Both the position numbers and the translations under genes were made by a program. A DNA stretch of 64,000 nucleotides from Paenibacillus sp. FSL H8-0537 (GTDB taxonomy: Bacteria > Bacillota > Bacilli > Paenibacillales > Paenibacillaceae). Within the stretch, counting starts at the first letter, position 1; every line of letters begins with the position of its first letter. Location of the stretch: the NCBI RefSeq assembly GCF_038051995.1, contig NZ_CP150290.1:4144001-4208000 (forward strand). Reading direction: 5' to 3'. This document shows, in pieces, positions 56,601 to 63,953 of the stretch. Under the pieces are notes generated by a model. It did not search any database, had not been told where the DNA came from, and was given only the letters and a program-made list of their open reading frames with translations.

Positions 56601-59600
56601 GCGCGCCATCTCCAGATAGGCGACGCCCGGCAGAACGCGCTGTCCCTTCACAACATGATCGGCGAGGAAAAACTCCTGCCCCGTCAAGCTCGTGCTGTAT
56701 CTCTGTTCGGAAAAATCGGACGTGTTCCGATGCAAAAGCGGATGAAGCGCATCCGTCGTCAAGCTTGCTTGAACGACGGACGGACGCTCAAGCTGCGGTG
56801 CCCAGCAACGCTGTTTGGCAAATGGATAGGTCGGCAGGCTGATGCGGCGCGGCAATTCCTCGCCCCACAGTTTGCTCCAATCGAGCGCCAGGCCCTTGAC
56901 CCACAGGTCGGCCAGCTTAGACAGCTTACGGCGCTGAATCCATTTTTCAATCGCTTCCTGTAGCTCTTCATCTGCGGCGAAGAGCGAGAAGGTGTCTCGG
57001 TTGCCTTTGACCTGCCCTCGGAACAGTTTACTGATCTCTTCCTGTCCGCTGATAAACGCCTCCAGCTTGCGAACCAGCTGCTGCACCGAACCTGCAACTA
57101 CGGCGAGACGCTCTTCCATCGCTTCTCGTCCCACCTGCAAGGTATAGGCCATGTCCGCGAGATCTTCGTCGGCGAATCGTCCCTCCTGCAGTTCCGCGAG
57201 CAGGTTCTCCGCCTGTTGACGCAGGCGCTGTTCATTTTTGGCCGACAGCACGAGCAGCACCGGATTCTGCGGGGACACCTCGACAGGCGTGCGCAGCGGC
57301 TCTACCGAAACGTACTCCTCTATGATCACATGCGCGTTGGAACCGCCCGCCCCGAATGACGAGATGCCGGCGATGCGCGGCACTTCTCGAACCTGACCGC
57401 CGATCTCCACCAGTGGACGCTTCCACTCCGCCAGCTCCTGCTGCACGACGAACGGGGTCGCGCCAAAGTCGATGTTCGGGTTGAGCACCTTGGCGTGCAG
57501 CGAAGGCGCGAGTTGGCGATGCTTCATCTGCAGCAACACCTTCGTAACGCCGGCGATGCCCGCTGCGCTCTCGCAGTGACCGATGTTCGACTTGGCCGAG
57601 CCGATGGCACAGGATTGCAGTTTGGCGTTTGCCGTGGCCTGGAAGGCCTTGGTCAAGCCTGCGATTTCGATCGGATCGCCAAGCGAGGTGCCGGTTCCAT
57701 GCGCTTCGATGTAGGAGACCATGCTCGGGTCAAGTCCCGCCTGCCGCAGCGCCTGCTCGATCACATTCGCCTGCGCATTCGGGTTCGGGACGGTGTACCC
57801 GTTGGTTTTGCCTCCGTGGTTGATCGCGGTGGCCTTGATCACGCCGTGGATCTGATCTCCGTCTTCAATCGCTTTGGACAAAGGCTTGAGCAGCACCGCG
57901 CCCACGCCTTCGCCCGGCACGTACCCGTCGCCCCCTTCGCCAAAACTCTCGCATCGCCCATTGCTCGACGCGAACTTGCCTTGGCCGAGCAAAATGTACT
58001 TATTCGGGTGAATCGAGACGTTGACACCGCCGGCGATTGCCAGTTCACAGCCGCCTTGCTGCAAGCTCTGGCAAGCCAGATGAATCGACGTCAGCGAAGA
58101 CGAACACATCGTATCGACGGCAAGGCTCGGCCCGTGCAGGTTGAAGAAGTACGACACCCGGTTGGCGATCGAAGCCGGACTTCCCGCCAGCGCGATTGGG
58201 CGGCCAAGCAGCGTCTCCTGTGCGCCGTACAGCTGATACTCTTCGTACATCACGCCGACATAAACCCCAACGTTGCCGTCAAGCCCTCGTCCGCGCTGCT
58301 TGGCGAGCGTCTCGCGGGTATAACCCGCATCTTCCATCGCCTCGTAGACGGTCTGCAGGAACAATCGCTCCTGCGGGTCCATGATTTCCGCCTCGCGCGG
58401 GGAGATGTTGAAGAACAGCGGGTCGAATTGATCCACGCCATCAATAAATCCGCCCCATTTGCTGTTCGTCTTGCCTGGCTTGCTTTTGTCCGGGTCAAAA
58501 TAGAGGCTATGATCCCAGCGTTCTTGAGGAATCTCCGTGATCGAATCCTCGCCGTTCCGCAGATTGCCCCAGAATTCCTGAAGGTTGTGCGCCCCCGGAT
58601 AGCGGCCGGAGACGCCGATGATCGCGACGTCCATCCTGCCGTTCGCTACCTCTTCTTGTGCATGCGCCGTCGAAGCGAACCGCTGGCGTCGACGGCTGAC
58701 GAGTACCGTCCGTTCCGGCTTTTCCTTGACCGCAGGCTTGCGGGCCGGTGCGGCGTCTTGCGCCAGTTCCTTGTCCCCTGTCAGCCGCACCAATTGCGCT
58801 CGATGCGAGTCGAGGAAGTACCCAGCCAGGTCTCTCAGGTTCTGATACTCAAAAAAGAGCGTCTTGGGCAGGGAGCCAAAAGTTTTTTCCAACTGGTTGG
58901 TCAGCCTCATCACCAGCATGGAATCAATCCCGTACTGTTCAAGCGACGCATCCGCATCAAGACGGCTCACCGGCCATTTCAAAACGGTGGACACCTGCTC
59001 TTTGAGATACGCGATCGCTCTCTCCTGCAAAGGGTCCGTGCTCGCAGCAGCTACCTCTTCCCGGCTCGTTTCCACGAGCTTCTCCGGCACAGCAGCCTGC
59101 TCGTCTTCCGCAACCGCTCCAGCTTGCAGCACGCGGGAGGTACACCCTTTGAAACGGATGCGAACGCTTCCTTCCTTGTCGCAGAGGTCGACATCGAGCT
59201 TTTGCACCTTGTCTTCCGGCCGGCTGCCCGCGCTGTATCGAACGAGCGCCCACATCTCGGCTTCACACGGCCCAAAGACATCTAGCTCCTGCAGCGCAAA
59301 CGGCAGTGCCGGCTTGAAGATCTCTTGCCCGATCAGTAACCCGATGGCCGATTGCAAGGCCGCATCTGCAAGGCTCGGATGCAGAAGGTAGTCGGCCAGA
59401 GAGTCAGAGACGACGGACGGCAGCCTCAATTCGGCCAGCACTTGCCCTTCGCCCACCTGCACCTGCTCGATGCCTTGATAGGCCGGCCCGTACTCCATGC
59501 CCATCGCACGGAAAAATTCATAGCACTCCGCTGCCCCGTACTGTCCCTGCACGAAGGATGCTTGCAGCTCCTTCAGGTCCCGCTTCGGCGCCTCTTCCGC

Positions 59601-62600
59601 CGGCGTATTCCGCACGGCGCGTCCTTGGCTGTGCACGATCTCCTCCCCGTCTTGCAGGGTGTAGACCTCATATCCAACCTCTCCGCCCGCCTCCGGGAAG
59701 AGGGCGATGTGCACCTCGACAGGTTCTTCGCCGACGAGGATCGGCCGCGCCCAGACCACATTGCGCAGGCGAACATCCTTCAGGCCAGCCGCCTGCTCGA
59801 CCGCCTTGCGGGCCATCTCCAGATAGGCCACGCCTGGCAGCACCTTCTGCCCCTTAACCACATGATCGGCCAAGAAGAACTCCGCTCCCGTGAACGTCGA
59901 GGAAAAGCGCTGTTCCGCAAAATCAGACGTGTTCCGATGAACCAGCGGATGCAACTGCGACGCCGTCGGAAGAGCGCTGACCTCCGCCTTCTGTGCAACC
60001 CAGTATTCTTCCCGTGTGAACGGATAGGTCGGCAGGTTCGTGCGCGTAGGTCTTTCTGCGCCGAACAGCGCGTCTCCCGCGATCTCGCCGCCTTGGCAAT
60101 ACAGACCGGCAAGTGTACGAAGGTGCTCCTGATAGGCAGCAGTGTTCGTCGCCAATTCGCGGCTCTTCCCTGCCAGCTCCAACGCCTGCTCCTGCAGGGC
60201 CGACTCTCCGGCCTTCTCGCGCGTCACCTTGCCGCGGAACACGTTGGCATCTTGCACACCTTCCCGCGCCTGTTTCAGAACGCGCAGCATCTCCTGCGCA
60301 TCCTGCACCACGAACGCCAGACGATGGGCAAAATGCTGACGTCCCTCCAGCAACGTGTAGCTGATCTGCGCGAGACTGCCTGCAGCGCCCGAATCGGTCT
60401 CCAGCATCGCGATCATGTCTTGCAGCTTCTCTTGCAGCGCCTCGTCCGTTTTCGCCGAAAATGGGAGCAGGTAATGCGAGTCCTGGGGACCGGTATTCCC
60501 ACCCTTTTCAAAACTGCGGACGACCATGTGCGCGTTGGTGCCGCTCATGCCGAACGAACTCAACGCTCCCACACGGCCTGCGCCTTCCCGCTTCCCCCAC
60601 GGCTTGCTCGTCTTGTTCACATAAAAGGCACTGTTCTCCCAACGGATGTACTCGTTCTCCGTCTCGCAATGCAGACTGGCCGGGATGGTCTCATGCCGCA
60701 TCGCCTGAACCAAGCTGATCAGGTTGACCAAACCTGACGCCGCAAACGTGTGGCCCAGATTGGTCTTGGTCGAAGTCAGCGCACAATACCCGCGCTTTTG
60801 CGTGCGGCGCTTGAAGACGTCCTGCAGCGCATGAACCTCGACCGGGTCCCCGAGCTTCGTCCCGGTGCCGTGCGTCACGATGTAGTCGATCTCTTCCGGG
60901 TCTACCTCGTACTGCTCGTACACATCCTGTAAGAGATTCGCCTGTGCGACGGTGCTTGGCGCCGTGATGCCGTTCGTCTTGCCGTCATAGTTCACGCCGC
61001 TGCCTTGGATGACCGCGTAGACCGGGTCGCCGTCCGCCAGTGCTTGCGAGAGCCGCTTGAGCACGACCACCGCCACGGCTTCCCCCGGCACCAAACCGTT
61101 CGCCCCGTTGTCAAACGCCTTGCATTTGCCATCCTCCGACAGCATGCCGGCCTCTGTCATTCCTAGGTAAGCGGCCGGCGTCAGCAGCAAGTTCACGCCG
61201 GCGACCACCGCCGCGTCACACTCCCCATTTCGCAGGCTCAAGCAGGCCTGATGGGCTACCACCAACCCGGAGGAGCAGGCGGTATTAATCGCCATCACCG
61301 GGCCGCTAAAGTTCAGGAAATACGGCAGGCGCGCCGCAAGAATCGCGTTATGGTTCGACGTGATGCTGGTGTCCTCGCCTTGAGACAGCATCTGATAGTC
61401 GCCTTCTTCCACGCCGACGAACATGCCGATCTTGCTCTCGTTCAGATGTCGCTTGCCCAATCCCGCATCTTCCAGCGCCCGCCACGCCTCTTGCAGGAGC
61501 AGGCGCTGTTTCGGGTCCATCGCTTCGGCTTCCATCGGCGAGATCTCAAAGAACAGCGGATCGAACTCCCGCACGCCCGGGATCGCACCCAGCCATTTGC
61601 TGCGACTGCGGTCGCCATAATACTCCCGCCAGTCATATCGGTCTTCCGGAATCTCGGTGACCGCATCCCGTCCTTCGGCGAGAATGTCCCACAATTCTTC
61701 GATGTTGCGCGCCTGCGGGAAGCGCCCGCTCATCCCGATGATCGCAATCGGCTCCGGCCCCGCTCCCGAGGTCTCGGTCGCCGCCGTTTCCGCAATAGTG
61801 TCCTCAAGAGACGCTTCCGGCTGTTTATCCACACGCTCAGGCTGCACTCGTTCCGTCGCGTAGAAGGCGCGCACGACTTCTCCATGCTCACTCTCCAGAT
61901 GCGAGACCAGCGCCTGAATCGTCGAATGCCCGAAAAACACCGCTGGGGAGATCTCCACGCCAAAATGCTTCGTCATCGCAGTGGCCAGCTCGACCAAGCT
62001 GACCGACTCAAATCCAAAATCGGCCAGGTTCGTCCCCACGTCCAACTTGTCCCGCGAGACCTTTAGAATTACGCCGATCAGTTCTTGCAACTCCCACGTC
62101 AAGCATTGTGCCACCGTGAATCCCTTCATCTCCGGACATCTTCCGGAACCGGAAGAGAGGACCGCTTGCGAGGTCGGAGCCTTCGAAGGCTCAGGCTGTG
62201 ACTGGCCGAGGAAGTGCTCGACTCGACGGCGCTCTCCGGCCATGACCAGATGCTGCGTCCGCTCCTGCGAGAGAAGGAGGTCAAACATCGCCAGCCCTTC
62301 TTCCACTTCCAAGAAGCGCTGACCGCTCGTTTTCAGGTAGATCTTGGCGCTCTCCTCATCTTCAAGCCCCATACCTCCGTCTCTCCAGAGCGGCCAGTTG
62401 ATCACCAGCGCCTTACCGGGAAGCCCCTGTTCGTTTCGCATGGCTGCATAGGCCATCTGGAACCGATTCGCCAGCGCATAGTCACCCGAACCAAAGTCAC
62501 CGAGGACCGCCGAAGACGACGAGAAATAGCAGACGAACTCCAACGCCTCTTCGTCTGCGAGCAGCTCGTCAAGCACTTGAGTGCCCCTGATTTTCGGGTC

Positions 62601-63662
62601 GAGGATGCGCTTGAAACTCTCCTCATCTTTCTCAAGGATGCTTCGGTCGCTTGTGACACCCGCCGTATGCACAACGCCATGAATCGCGCCAAACTGCTCA
62701 CGCGCTTGAGCAAGCCCTTCCCGCATCGCATCCGCATCGCAGACATCCGCTTTCACATACAGGACTTGGCTGCCCAACTTTTCCAGAGCACGGAGCTTGG
62801 TTAGCTTCTCATCGTCAAGCGCAGAGCGACCAGTTAGAATCAGCTTGACCGGACCTTTTTTCGCAAAATATTCCGAAAATAAATACCCAAGCCCGCCGCA
62901 TCCTCCGGTGATCAGATAAGTGCCCCCTGCTCTCACCTTCAAGCCGCCTGCTTGCAAGTCGGTCGGCTGCACGGAGCAGACATAGCGCTTGCCGGATCGG
63001 TAGAGAACGCTGGAGAGCGATGGCGCTTGCAGTTCCGTCAAAATCTTCGGCAGGCACGCAGCGAACGAGACCTCTCCCTCTTGAATGAACATGGCCGCCT
63101 GCGTCTGTGGCAGCACGAGCCGTAGCGAGCGGGTCAGCGCGATCCACGACTCCAGATGACAACGCTCCAATTCGTTGGCATAAGAACCGAGGAGCAGCAG
63201 TCGCTTGGCCTGCACGTTCGACTTCGCCAGATCTTGAACAAGAGGAACGAGCGCAGCCGGGTCCTGACGGCAGCTCGCATCCTCCAGCGGACAAAGGTAC
63301 AGCACGGCGTCCACCACTTGCCAGTCCTGCCGCCCGTCGCCGAGCACGTCCTGAAGGCTCTCCCCGCTGGTGACGAACGCAACCTGTGCGCGATGATCGA
63401 CAGCCTGCACCGCTTCAACGACCGCTTGCTGATGTTCCGGCTCTGTCAGGAAGCAGATCAGCTTGCTCGTACGAAGCGGCGTTCCCTCGGCCGCCTTTTC
63501 CTCCTTCCAGACTTCTTCATAGGTCAACAATTTAGAAGTCGGCTCAGAAACGGACTCATTTCTGCTTGCCGCATGTGCATTTCGAATCATATCTATCGCT
63601 TCGGATTTGGACAAACGATTGTGTTTCACTTCAGACAATAGTTGCTGCAGGAAATCTTTCAT
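47655..63662 (-). CDS. Trans-AT polyketide synthase A (KR-ACP / KS-DH-ACP / KS-DH-KR-ACP / KS-KR-ACP-ACP / KS-ACP-ACP)
   Basis: 5335 residues from the ATG of MKDFLQQLL (GAGGAGG just upstream; an ATG 15 codons earlier has no RBS). Order: docking helices (1-35); KR without KS (about 245-430, CYFSSSS, GDYALANRF); ACP1 (about 551, GFESV); KS1 (635-1049, NTACSSG, THGTGT); DH (1237-1510, FFLADHVVKG); ACP2 (about 1579); KS2 (1676-2117, DTMCSSS); DH (2305-2587); KR (2760-2945); ACP3 (about 3063); KS3 (3165-3602, ETACSSS); KR (3940-4110); ACP4 (about 4224, GFDPY, Ser lost); ACP5 (about 4316, GIDSL); KS4 (4401-4837, DTMCSSS); tandem ACP6/ACP7 (about 5136 and 5247, DSIVGVEW); C-terminal docking tail. 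The Trp after DSIVGVE marks beta-branching carriers and fits the HCS cassette that follows. Residue numbers are approximate. Confidence 0.93.
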   Translation of the reverse strand: MKDFLQQLLSEVKHNRLSKSEAIDMIRNAHAASRNESVSEPTSKLLTYEEVWKEEKAAEGTPLRTSKLICFLTEPEHQQAVVEAVQAVDHRAQVAFVTSGESLQDVLGDGRQDWQVVDAVLYLCPLEDASCRQDPAALVPLVQDLAKSNVQAKRLLLLGSYANELERCHLESWIALTRSLRLVLPQTQAAMFIQEGEVSFAACLPKILTELQAPSLSSVLYRSGKRYVCSVQPTDLQAGGLKVRAGGTYLITGGCGGLGYLFSEYFAKKGPVKLILTGRSALDDEKLTKLRALEKLGSQVLYVKADVCDADAMREGLAQAREQFGAIHGVVHTAGVTSDRSILEKDEESFKRILDPKIRGTQVLDELLADEEALEFVCYFSSSSAVLGDFGSGDYALANRFQMAYAAMRNEQGLPGKALVINWPLWRDGGMGLEDEESAKIYLKTSGQRFLEVEEGLAMFDLLLSQERTQHLVMAGERRRVEHFLGQSQPEPSKAPTSQAVLSSGSGRCPEMKGFTVAQCLTWELQELIGVILKVSRDKLDVGTNLADFGFESVSLVELATAMTKHFGVEISPAVFFGHSTIQALVSHLESEHGEVVRAFYATERVQPERVDKQPEASLEDTIAETAATETSGAGPEPIAIIGMSGRFPQARNIEELWDILAEGRDAVTEIPEDRYDWREYYGDRSRSKWLGAIPGVREFDPLFFEISPMEAEAMDPKQRLLLQEAWRALEDAGLGKRHLNESKIGMFVGVEEGDYQMLSQGEDTSITSNHNAILAARLPYFLNFSGPVMAINTACSSGLVVAHQACLSLRNGECDAAVVAGVNLLLTPAAYLGMTEAGMLSEDGKCKAFDNGANGLVPGEAVAVVVLKRLSQALADGDPVYAVIQGSGVNYDGKTNGITAPSTVAQANLLQDVYEQYEVDPEEIDYIVTHGTGTKLGDPVEVHALQDVFKRRTQKRGYCALTSTKTNLGHTFAASGLVNLISLVQAMRHETIPASLHCETENEYIRWENSAFYVNKTSKPWGKREGAGRVGALSSFGMSGTNAHMVVRSFEKGGNTGPQDSHYLLPFSAKTDEALQEKLQDMIAMLETDSGAAGSLAQISYTLLEGRQHFAHRLAFVVQDAQEMLRVLKQAREGVQDANVFRGKVTREKAGESALQEQALELAGKSRELATNTAAYQEHLRTLAGLYCQGGEIAGDALFGAERPTRTNLPTYPFTREEYWVAQKAEVSALPTASQLHPLVHRNTSDFAEQRFSSTFTGAEFFLADHVVKGQKVLPGVAYLEMARKAVEQAAGLKDVRLRNVVWARPILVGEEPVEVHIALFPEAGGEVGYEVYTLQDGEEIVHSQGRAVRNTPAEEAPKRDLKELQASFVQGQYGAAECYEFFRAMGMEYGPAYQGIEQVQVGEGQVLAELRLPSVVSDSLADYLLHPSLADAALQSAIGLLIGQEIFKPALPFALQELDVFGPCEAEMWALVRYSAGSRPEDKVQKLDVDLCDKEGSVRIRFKGCTSRVLQAGAVAEDEQAAVPEKLVETSREEVAAASTDPLQERAIAYLKEQVSTVLKWPVSRLDADASLEQYGIDSMLVMRLTNQLEKTFGSLPKTLFFEYQNLRDLAGYFLDSHRAQLVRLTGDKELAQDAAPARKPAVKEKPERTVLVSRRRQRFASTAHAQEEVANGRMDVAIIGVSGRYPGAHNLQEFWGNLRNGEDSITEIPQERWDHSLYFDPDKSKPGKTNSKWGGFIDGVDQFDPLFFNISPREAEIMDPQERLFLQTVYEAMEDAGYTRETLAKQRGRGLDGNVGVYVGVMYEEYQLYGAQETLLGRPIALAGSPASIANRVSYFFNLHGPSLAVDTMCSSSLTSIHLACQSLQQGGCELAIAGGVNVSIHPNKYILLGQGKFASSNGRCESFGEGGDGYVPGEGVGAVLLKPLSKAIEDGDQIHGVIKATAINHGGKTNGYTVPNPNAQANVIEQALRQAGLDPSMVSYIEAHGTGTSLGDPIEIAGLTKAFQATANAKLQSCAIGSAKSNIGHCESAAGIAGVTKVLLQMKHRQLAPSLHAKVLNPNIDFGATPFVVQQELAEWKRPLVEIGGQVREVPRIAGISSFGAGGSNAHVIIEEYVSVEPLRTPVEVSPQNPVLLVLSAKNEQRLRQQAENLLAELQEGRFADEDLADMAYTLQVGREAMEERLAVVAGSVQQLVRKLEAFISGQEEISKLFRGQVKGNRDTFSLFAADEELQEAIEKWIQRRKLSKLADLWVKGLALDWSKLWGEELPRRISLPTYPFAKQRCWAPQLERPSVVQASLTTDALHPLLHRNTSDFSEQRYSTSLTGQEFFLADHVVKGQRVLPGVAYLEMARAAVELAAGVLDEDTQFLRLQNVVWTHPVTVCERPVEVHIGLCEEEDGTISYEIFSGVDANIHSQGRAVVMGKKQVEQLPVEELKAACSTREISVSECYESFAAMGLEYGPAQRALDLLQVGDGQILARLTLPPCVTGTDSQYVLHPSLMDAALQAAIGFQLGVAPLKPALPFALQELDIYAPCTSSMWAQVRYSEGCKPGDSVQKLDIRLCDEQGNVCAHMKGFSSRVLENQADSEAFETLMLALHWTEQAHEQQEATAYADHLVLSCEFEADVQGARCLTLQADERDIEVRFEAYAMQALEEIQRILQGKPKGKVLVQIVVPDHAEQLLFAGLSGLLKTAQMENPNLIGQLIEVDEFEAVEKKLLADRNSGKEDRIRYQGSSRQVAGWREVRASADADALLTPWKEGGIYLLTGGAGGLGLVFAKEIATQAPGVTLVLTGRSVLGEPQREALFELESLGARVVYKQVDVTDRAAVEKLFAELRADHGTLNGILHSAGVIRDSFIIKKTAAELTQVLAPKVRGLVNLDVASQDMALDFFVLFSSLSSGLGNPGQADYAAANAFMDQYAAHRNRRVAAGDRLGRTLSINWPLWKEGGMRVDPETEKMMMQSLGMIPLRTKSGLRAFYEGLRSGQDQVLVIEGKAERIKKKLLPASVTVSPSSVAVAVDDKGDSMNLRKRVLDLLTQTVSRLLKVDAEELDADAELSEYGFDSITLTEFANDLNEAYKLDLMPTIFFEHPTLHEFAGYLSDEFRDVFASRLTAPSSPAAPVQAETARAEVAAALLQEEATSTRATRQKRRPRTAVVQQAQSAVTEPIAIVGMSGAFPQSRDMQEFWHNLVEGIDCISEIPPERWNWRAYFGDPKTEANKTNIKWGGFLDETDKFDSLFFGISPLEAKLMDPQQRLLMTYVWKAIEDAGYSAQSLSGSKTGIFVGTGSSGYSGLITQAHFPIEGYSSTGVVPSVGPNRMSYALNLHGPSEPVETACSSSLVAIHRAVSAMQNGDCDMAVVGGVNTIVTPEAHISFNKAGMLSEDGRCKTFSDGANGYVRGEGVGMLVLKKLSVAERDGDHIYGLIRSTAVNHGGRANSLTAPNPKAQADLLINAYDKAGIDPRTVTYIEAHGTGTELGDPIEINGLKSAFQELYRRTGTQEVESVHCGLGSVKTNIGHLELAAGIAGVIKVLLQLRHRTLAPTLHCETVNPYIQLEGSPFYLVREAKRWEALQDAAGQDLPRRAGVSSFGFGGVNAHVMIEEYLPKEQPRSKTENSTENLVVIALSAKNEQRLQEQVRQLCNVLVAQEFADEDLASIAYTLQVGRDAMEERLALVVTSVEEIERRLQAFLQGQTGLNGVWRGQVKRGKASSGEAAAHPESRGAEQIAELWVKGQFSDWNQLYGENRPRRLSLPTYPFAKERHWISQAQDVYEALLFEPIWTGQAVVPQSSPPSLALHLVLLCEVEAKLDSLQYRILQAGSAALAERFQAYAAQVFTEIQTLLHNKPKGKVLMQIAVLSQADSQLFTALSGMLRTAQLENPNFIGQVIEVESGVGLEARLQENLHALKDDHVRYQNGKRLVAGWREVEIDQERAPVPWRSGGIYLLTGGAGGIGMIVAEEIARQAANPTLILAGRSPLSDAGQACLRKLRGMGACVEYRQVDVSSALEVTRLIEGICEKFGTLHGILHGAGVNRDQFIFKKTQEELAEVLAPKVAGLVHLDAASKGLNLDFFVLFSSVAAVLGNLGQADYATANAFLDAFANSRGGRILSINWPLWQEGGMRVDKETEKLLLQRIGMIPLRTQTGLQALYRGLATGKDQVMVLEGKRAQIKQTLHSEPVHATSASSTAVLPPLEAALLHMVSELLNVKGNEIDPEAQLTEYGFDPYLLSELAQKINRQYGLELTPASLYETTLRQVLERIEVRAAKAEEGVTPAKEQDDALRAKTLHALKVLFSETTDIRANQLDAEEPLESYGIDSLMISKLNQKLAEIFGDLSKTLFFVYRTLGALADYFVEEERTACQRWTGYEAPVAADATVAQPPARPFERIAPVAPLPTKPNKREPIAIIGISGRYPKSPSLQHYWENLKAGRDCVSEVPSERWSLDDFYHPNQDEAMRQGKSYSKWGGFVDGFADFDPQFFNLSPREMINIDPQERLFLEESWKALEDAGYTKESIADQHEGRVGVFVGVTKTGFELYGPDLWKQGEKIFPRTSFASVANRVSYFLNLNGPSMPVDTMCSSSLSAIHEACEHLYRGDCEMAIAGGVNLYLHPSTYVFLSAQRMLSTDGQCKSFGLNGNGFVPGEGVGAVLLKPLSQALTDGDQIHALIRASRVNHGGKTNGYTVPNPTAQGDLIFETLERAGLNARQVSYIEAHGTGTELGDPIEITGLTQAFRRHTKDTEFCAIGSVKSNIGHLEAAAGIAGLAKIVMQMKHGQLASSLHAQELNPNIQFGKTPFVVQQELTDWKRPVVEIDGKEQEGSRIAGLSSFGAGGANAHILIEEYRPEQASGTQARVTPQNPAVIVLSARQEEQLRQQALQLLVAIEDGRITEANLSDAAYTLQVGREPMEERLALVVGSLQEMTDKLKRYAAGETGVEDLYRGQFRRNNEDLMLFAADEDMALTIEAWIAKRKFGKLLSLWVKGLTLDWKKLHGAHQPRLISLPSYPFAKQRLWLPAIRVAPVAPAAPVAPEGELKPIGPAKASSNRSVRTNGIALQPLSAVREPSLERSAPRRPIQLSPVGQATTAPAPVEIKVAMPAPSVPASIPAESLQKELQATLAEALFLQPSDVDVNKAFVDMGLDSIVGVEWVRVINQQYGTDISATKVYDYPTIREFASYIANVLSKNAPRAALTPAPARTSAPTPAPQIEAPKAVPSVSAATLHEELRASLADALFLQAADIDLDKKFVDMGLDSIVGVEWIRVINQQHGTDIPATKVYDYPTLREFAAYLSKQLHKHPIAEQPATELSVDDLLLQVYEGNLDSEQADQLLQQFKIKEEVK
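47797..48345 (-). repeat. Tandem beta-branching ACP repeat
   Basis: Two adjacent carrier domains, spaced about 330 bp, share FVDMGLDSIVGVEW, then RVINQQ and ATKVYDYPT. The near identity points to recent duplication. Doubled carriers at beta-branch modules are known from several trans-AT lines. Confidence 0.92.
57290..58630 (-). repeat. Near-identical KS copy (KS2), partner of 36100-37450
   Basis: Counterpart of the KS6 segment; the copies are direct repeats about 21 kb apart. Similarity drops sharply once the KS domain ends. Confidence 0.9.
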
Positions 63663-63713
63663 ATGTGCCTCCTCGCGCTTCGGCGTTCCTTTTTGAATTT
63701 CTCTCATAAAATA

Positions 63714-63743
63714 GAAAAAAAGGGAGGATCGCTCCTCCCTTTT
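63714..63743 (-). terminator. Terminator-like hairpin in the leader of PKS-A
   Basis: Minus strand: AAAAGGGAGGA (63743-63733) pairs with TCCTCCCTTTT (63728-63718) over a 4-nt loop, and a T-rich run follows. It lies only about 50 bp before the PKS-A start. No promoter fits between it and the gene, so it is more likely an attenuator than a plain end of an upstream transcript. Confidence 0.8.
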
Positions 63744-63763
63744 CTTAGGTTCTGCTATGAAAA

Positions 63764-63780
63764 TATGTCATGCGGACATA
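63764..63780. promoter_or_regulatory. Small inverted repeat in PKS-A leader
   Basis: TATGTC-ATGCG-GACATA, perfect 6-bp arms. Could be an RNA hairpin in the leader or an operator; short enough to be chance. Confidence 0.3.
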
Positions 63781-63923
63781 CTCTTCCCATGTCATCTGCC
63801 CACATGCACACGACACAATGCAACTGGATGTGCCCCTTACACCCGCCAACGCGCCGCAACATCGATTGGAAAGCAAATAAGGAGTTTGTTTCAAATATGC
63901 TATCATTTACCATCTTCTACCTA

Positions 63924-63953
63924 ATACTAATCTCGCAACATTCATTTAGTCAA
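63924..63953 (-). promoter_or_regulatory. Candidate promoter of the polyketide operon
   Basis: TTGACT (63953-63948), 18-bp spacer, TAGTAT (63929-63924) on the minus strand. It would give a leader of about 250 nt with no coding frame, containing the hairpin at 63714-63743. The remaining bases to 64,000 show no gene. Confidence 0.45.

Noticed and set aside
57495..59285. Plus-strand open frame of 596 codons opposite PKS-A
   Set aside because: Antisense shadow of KS2 and its linkers. A similar shadow appears opposite KS6, showing that it follows from the KS sequence, not from selection.
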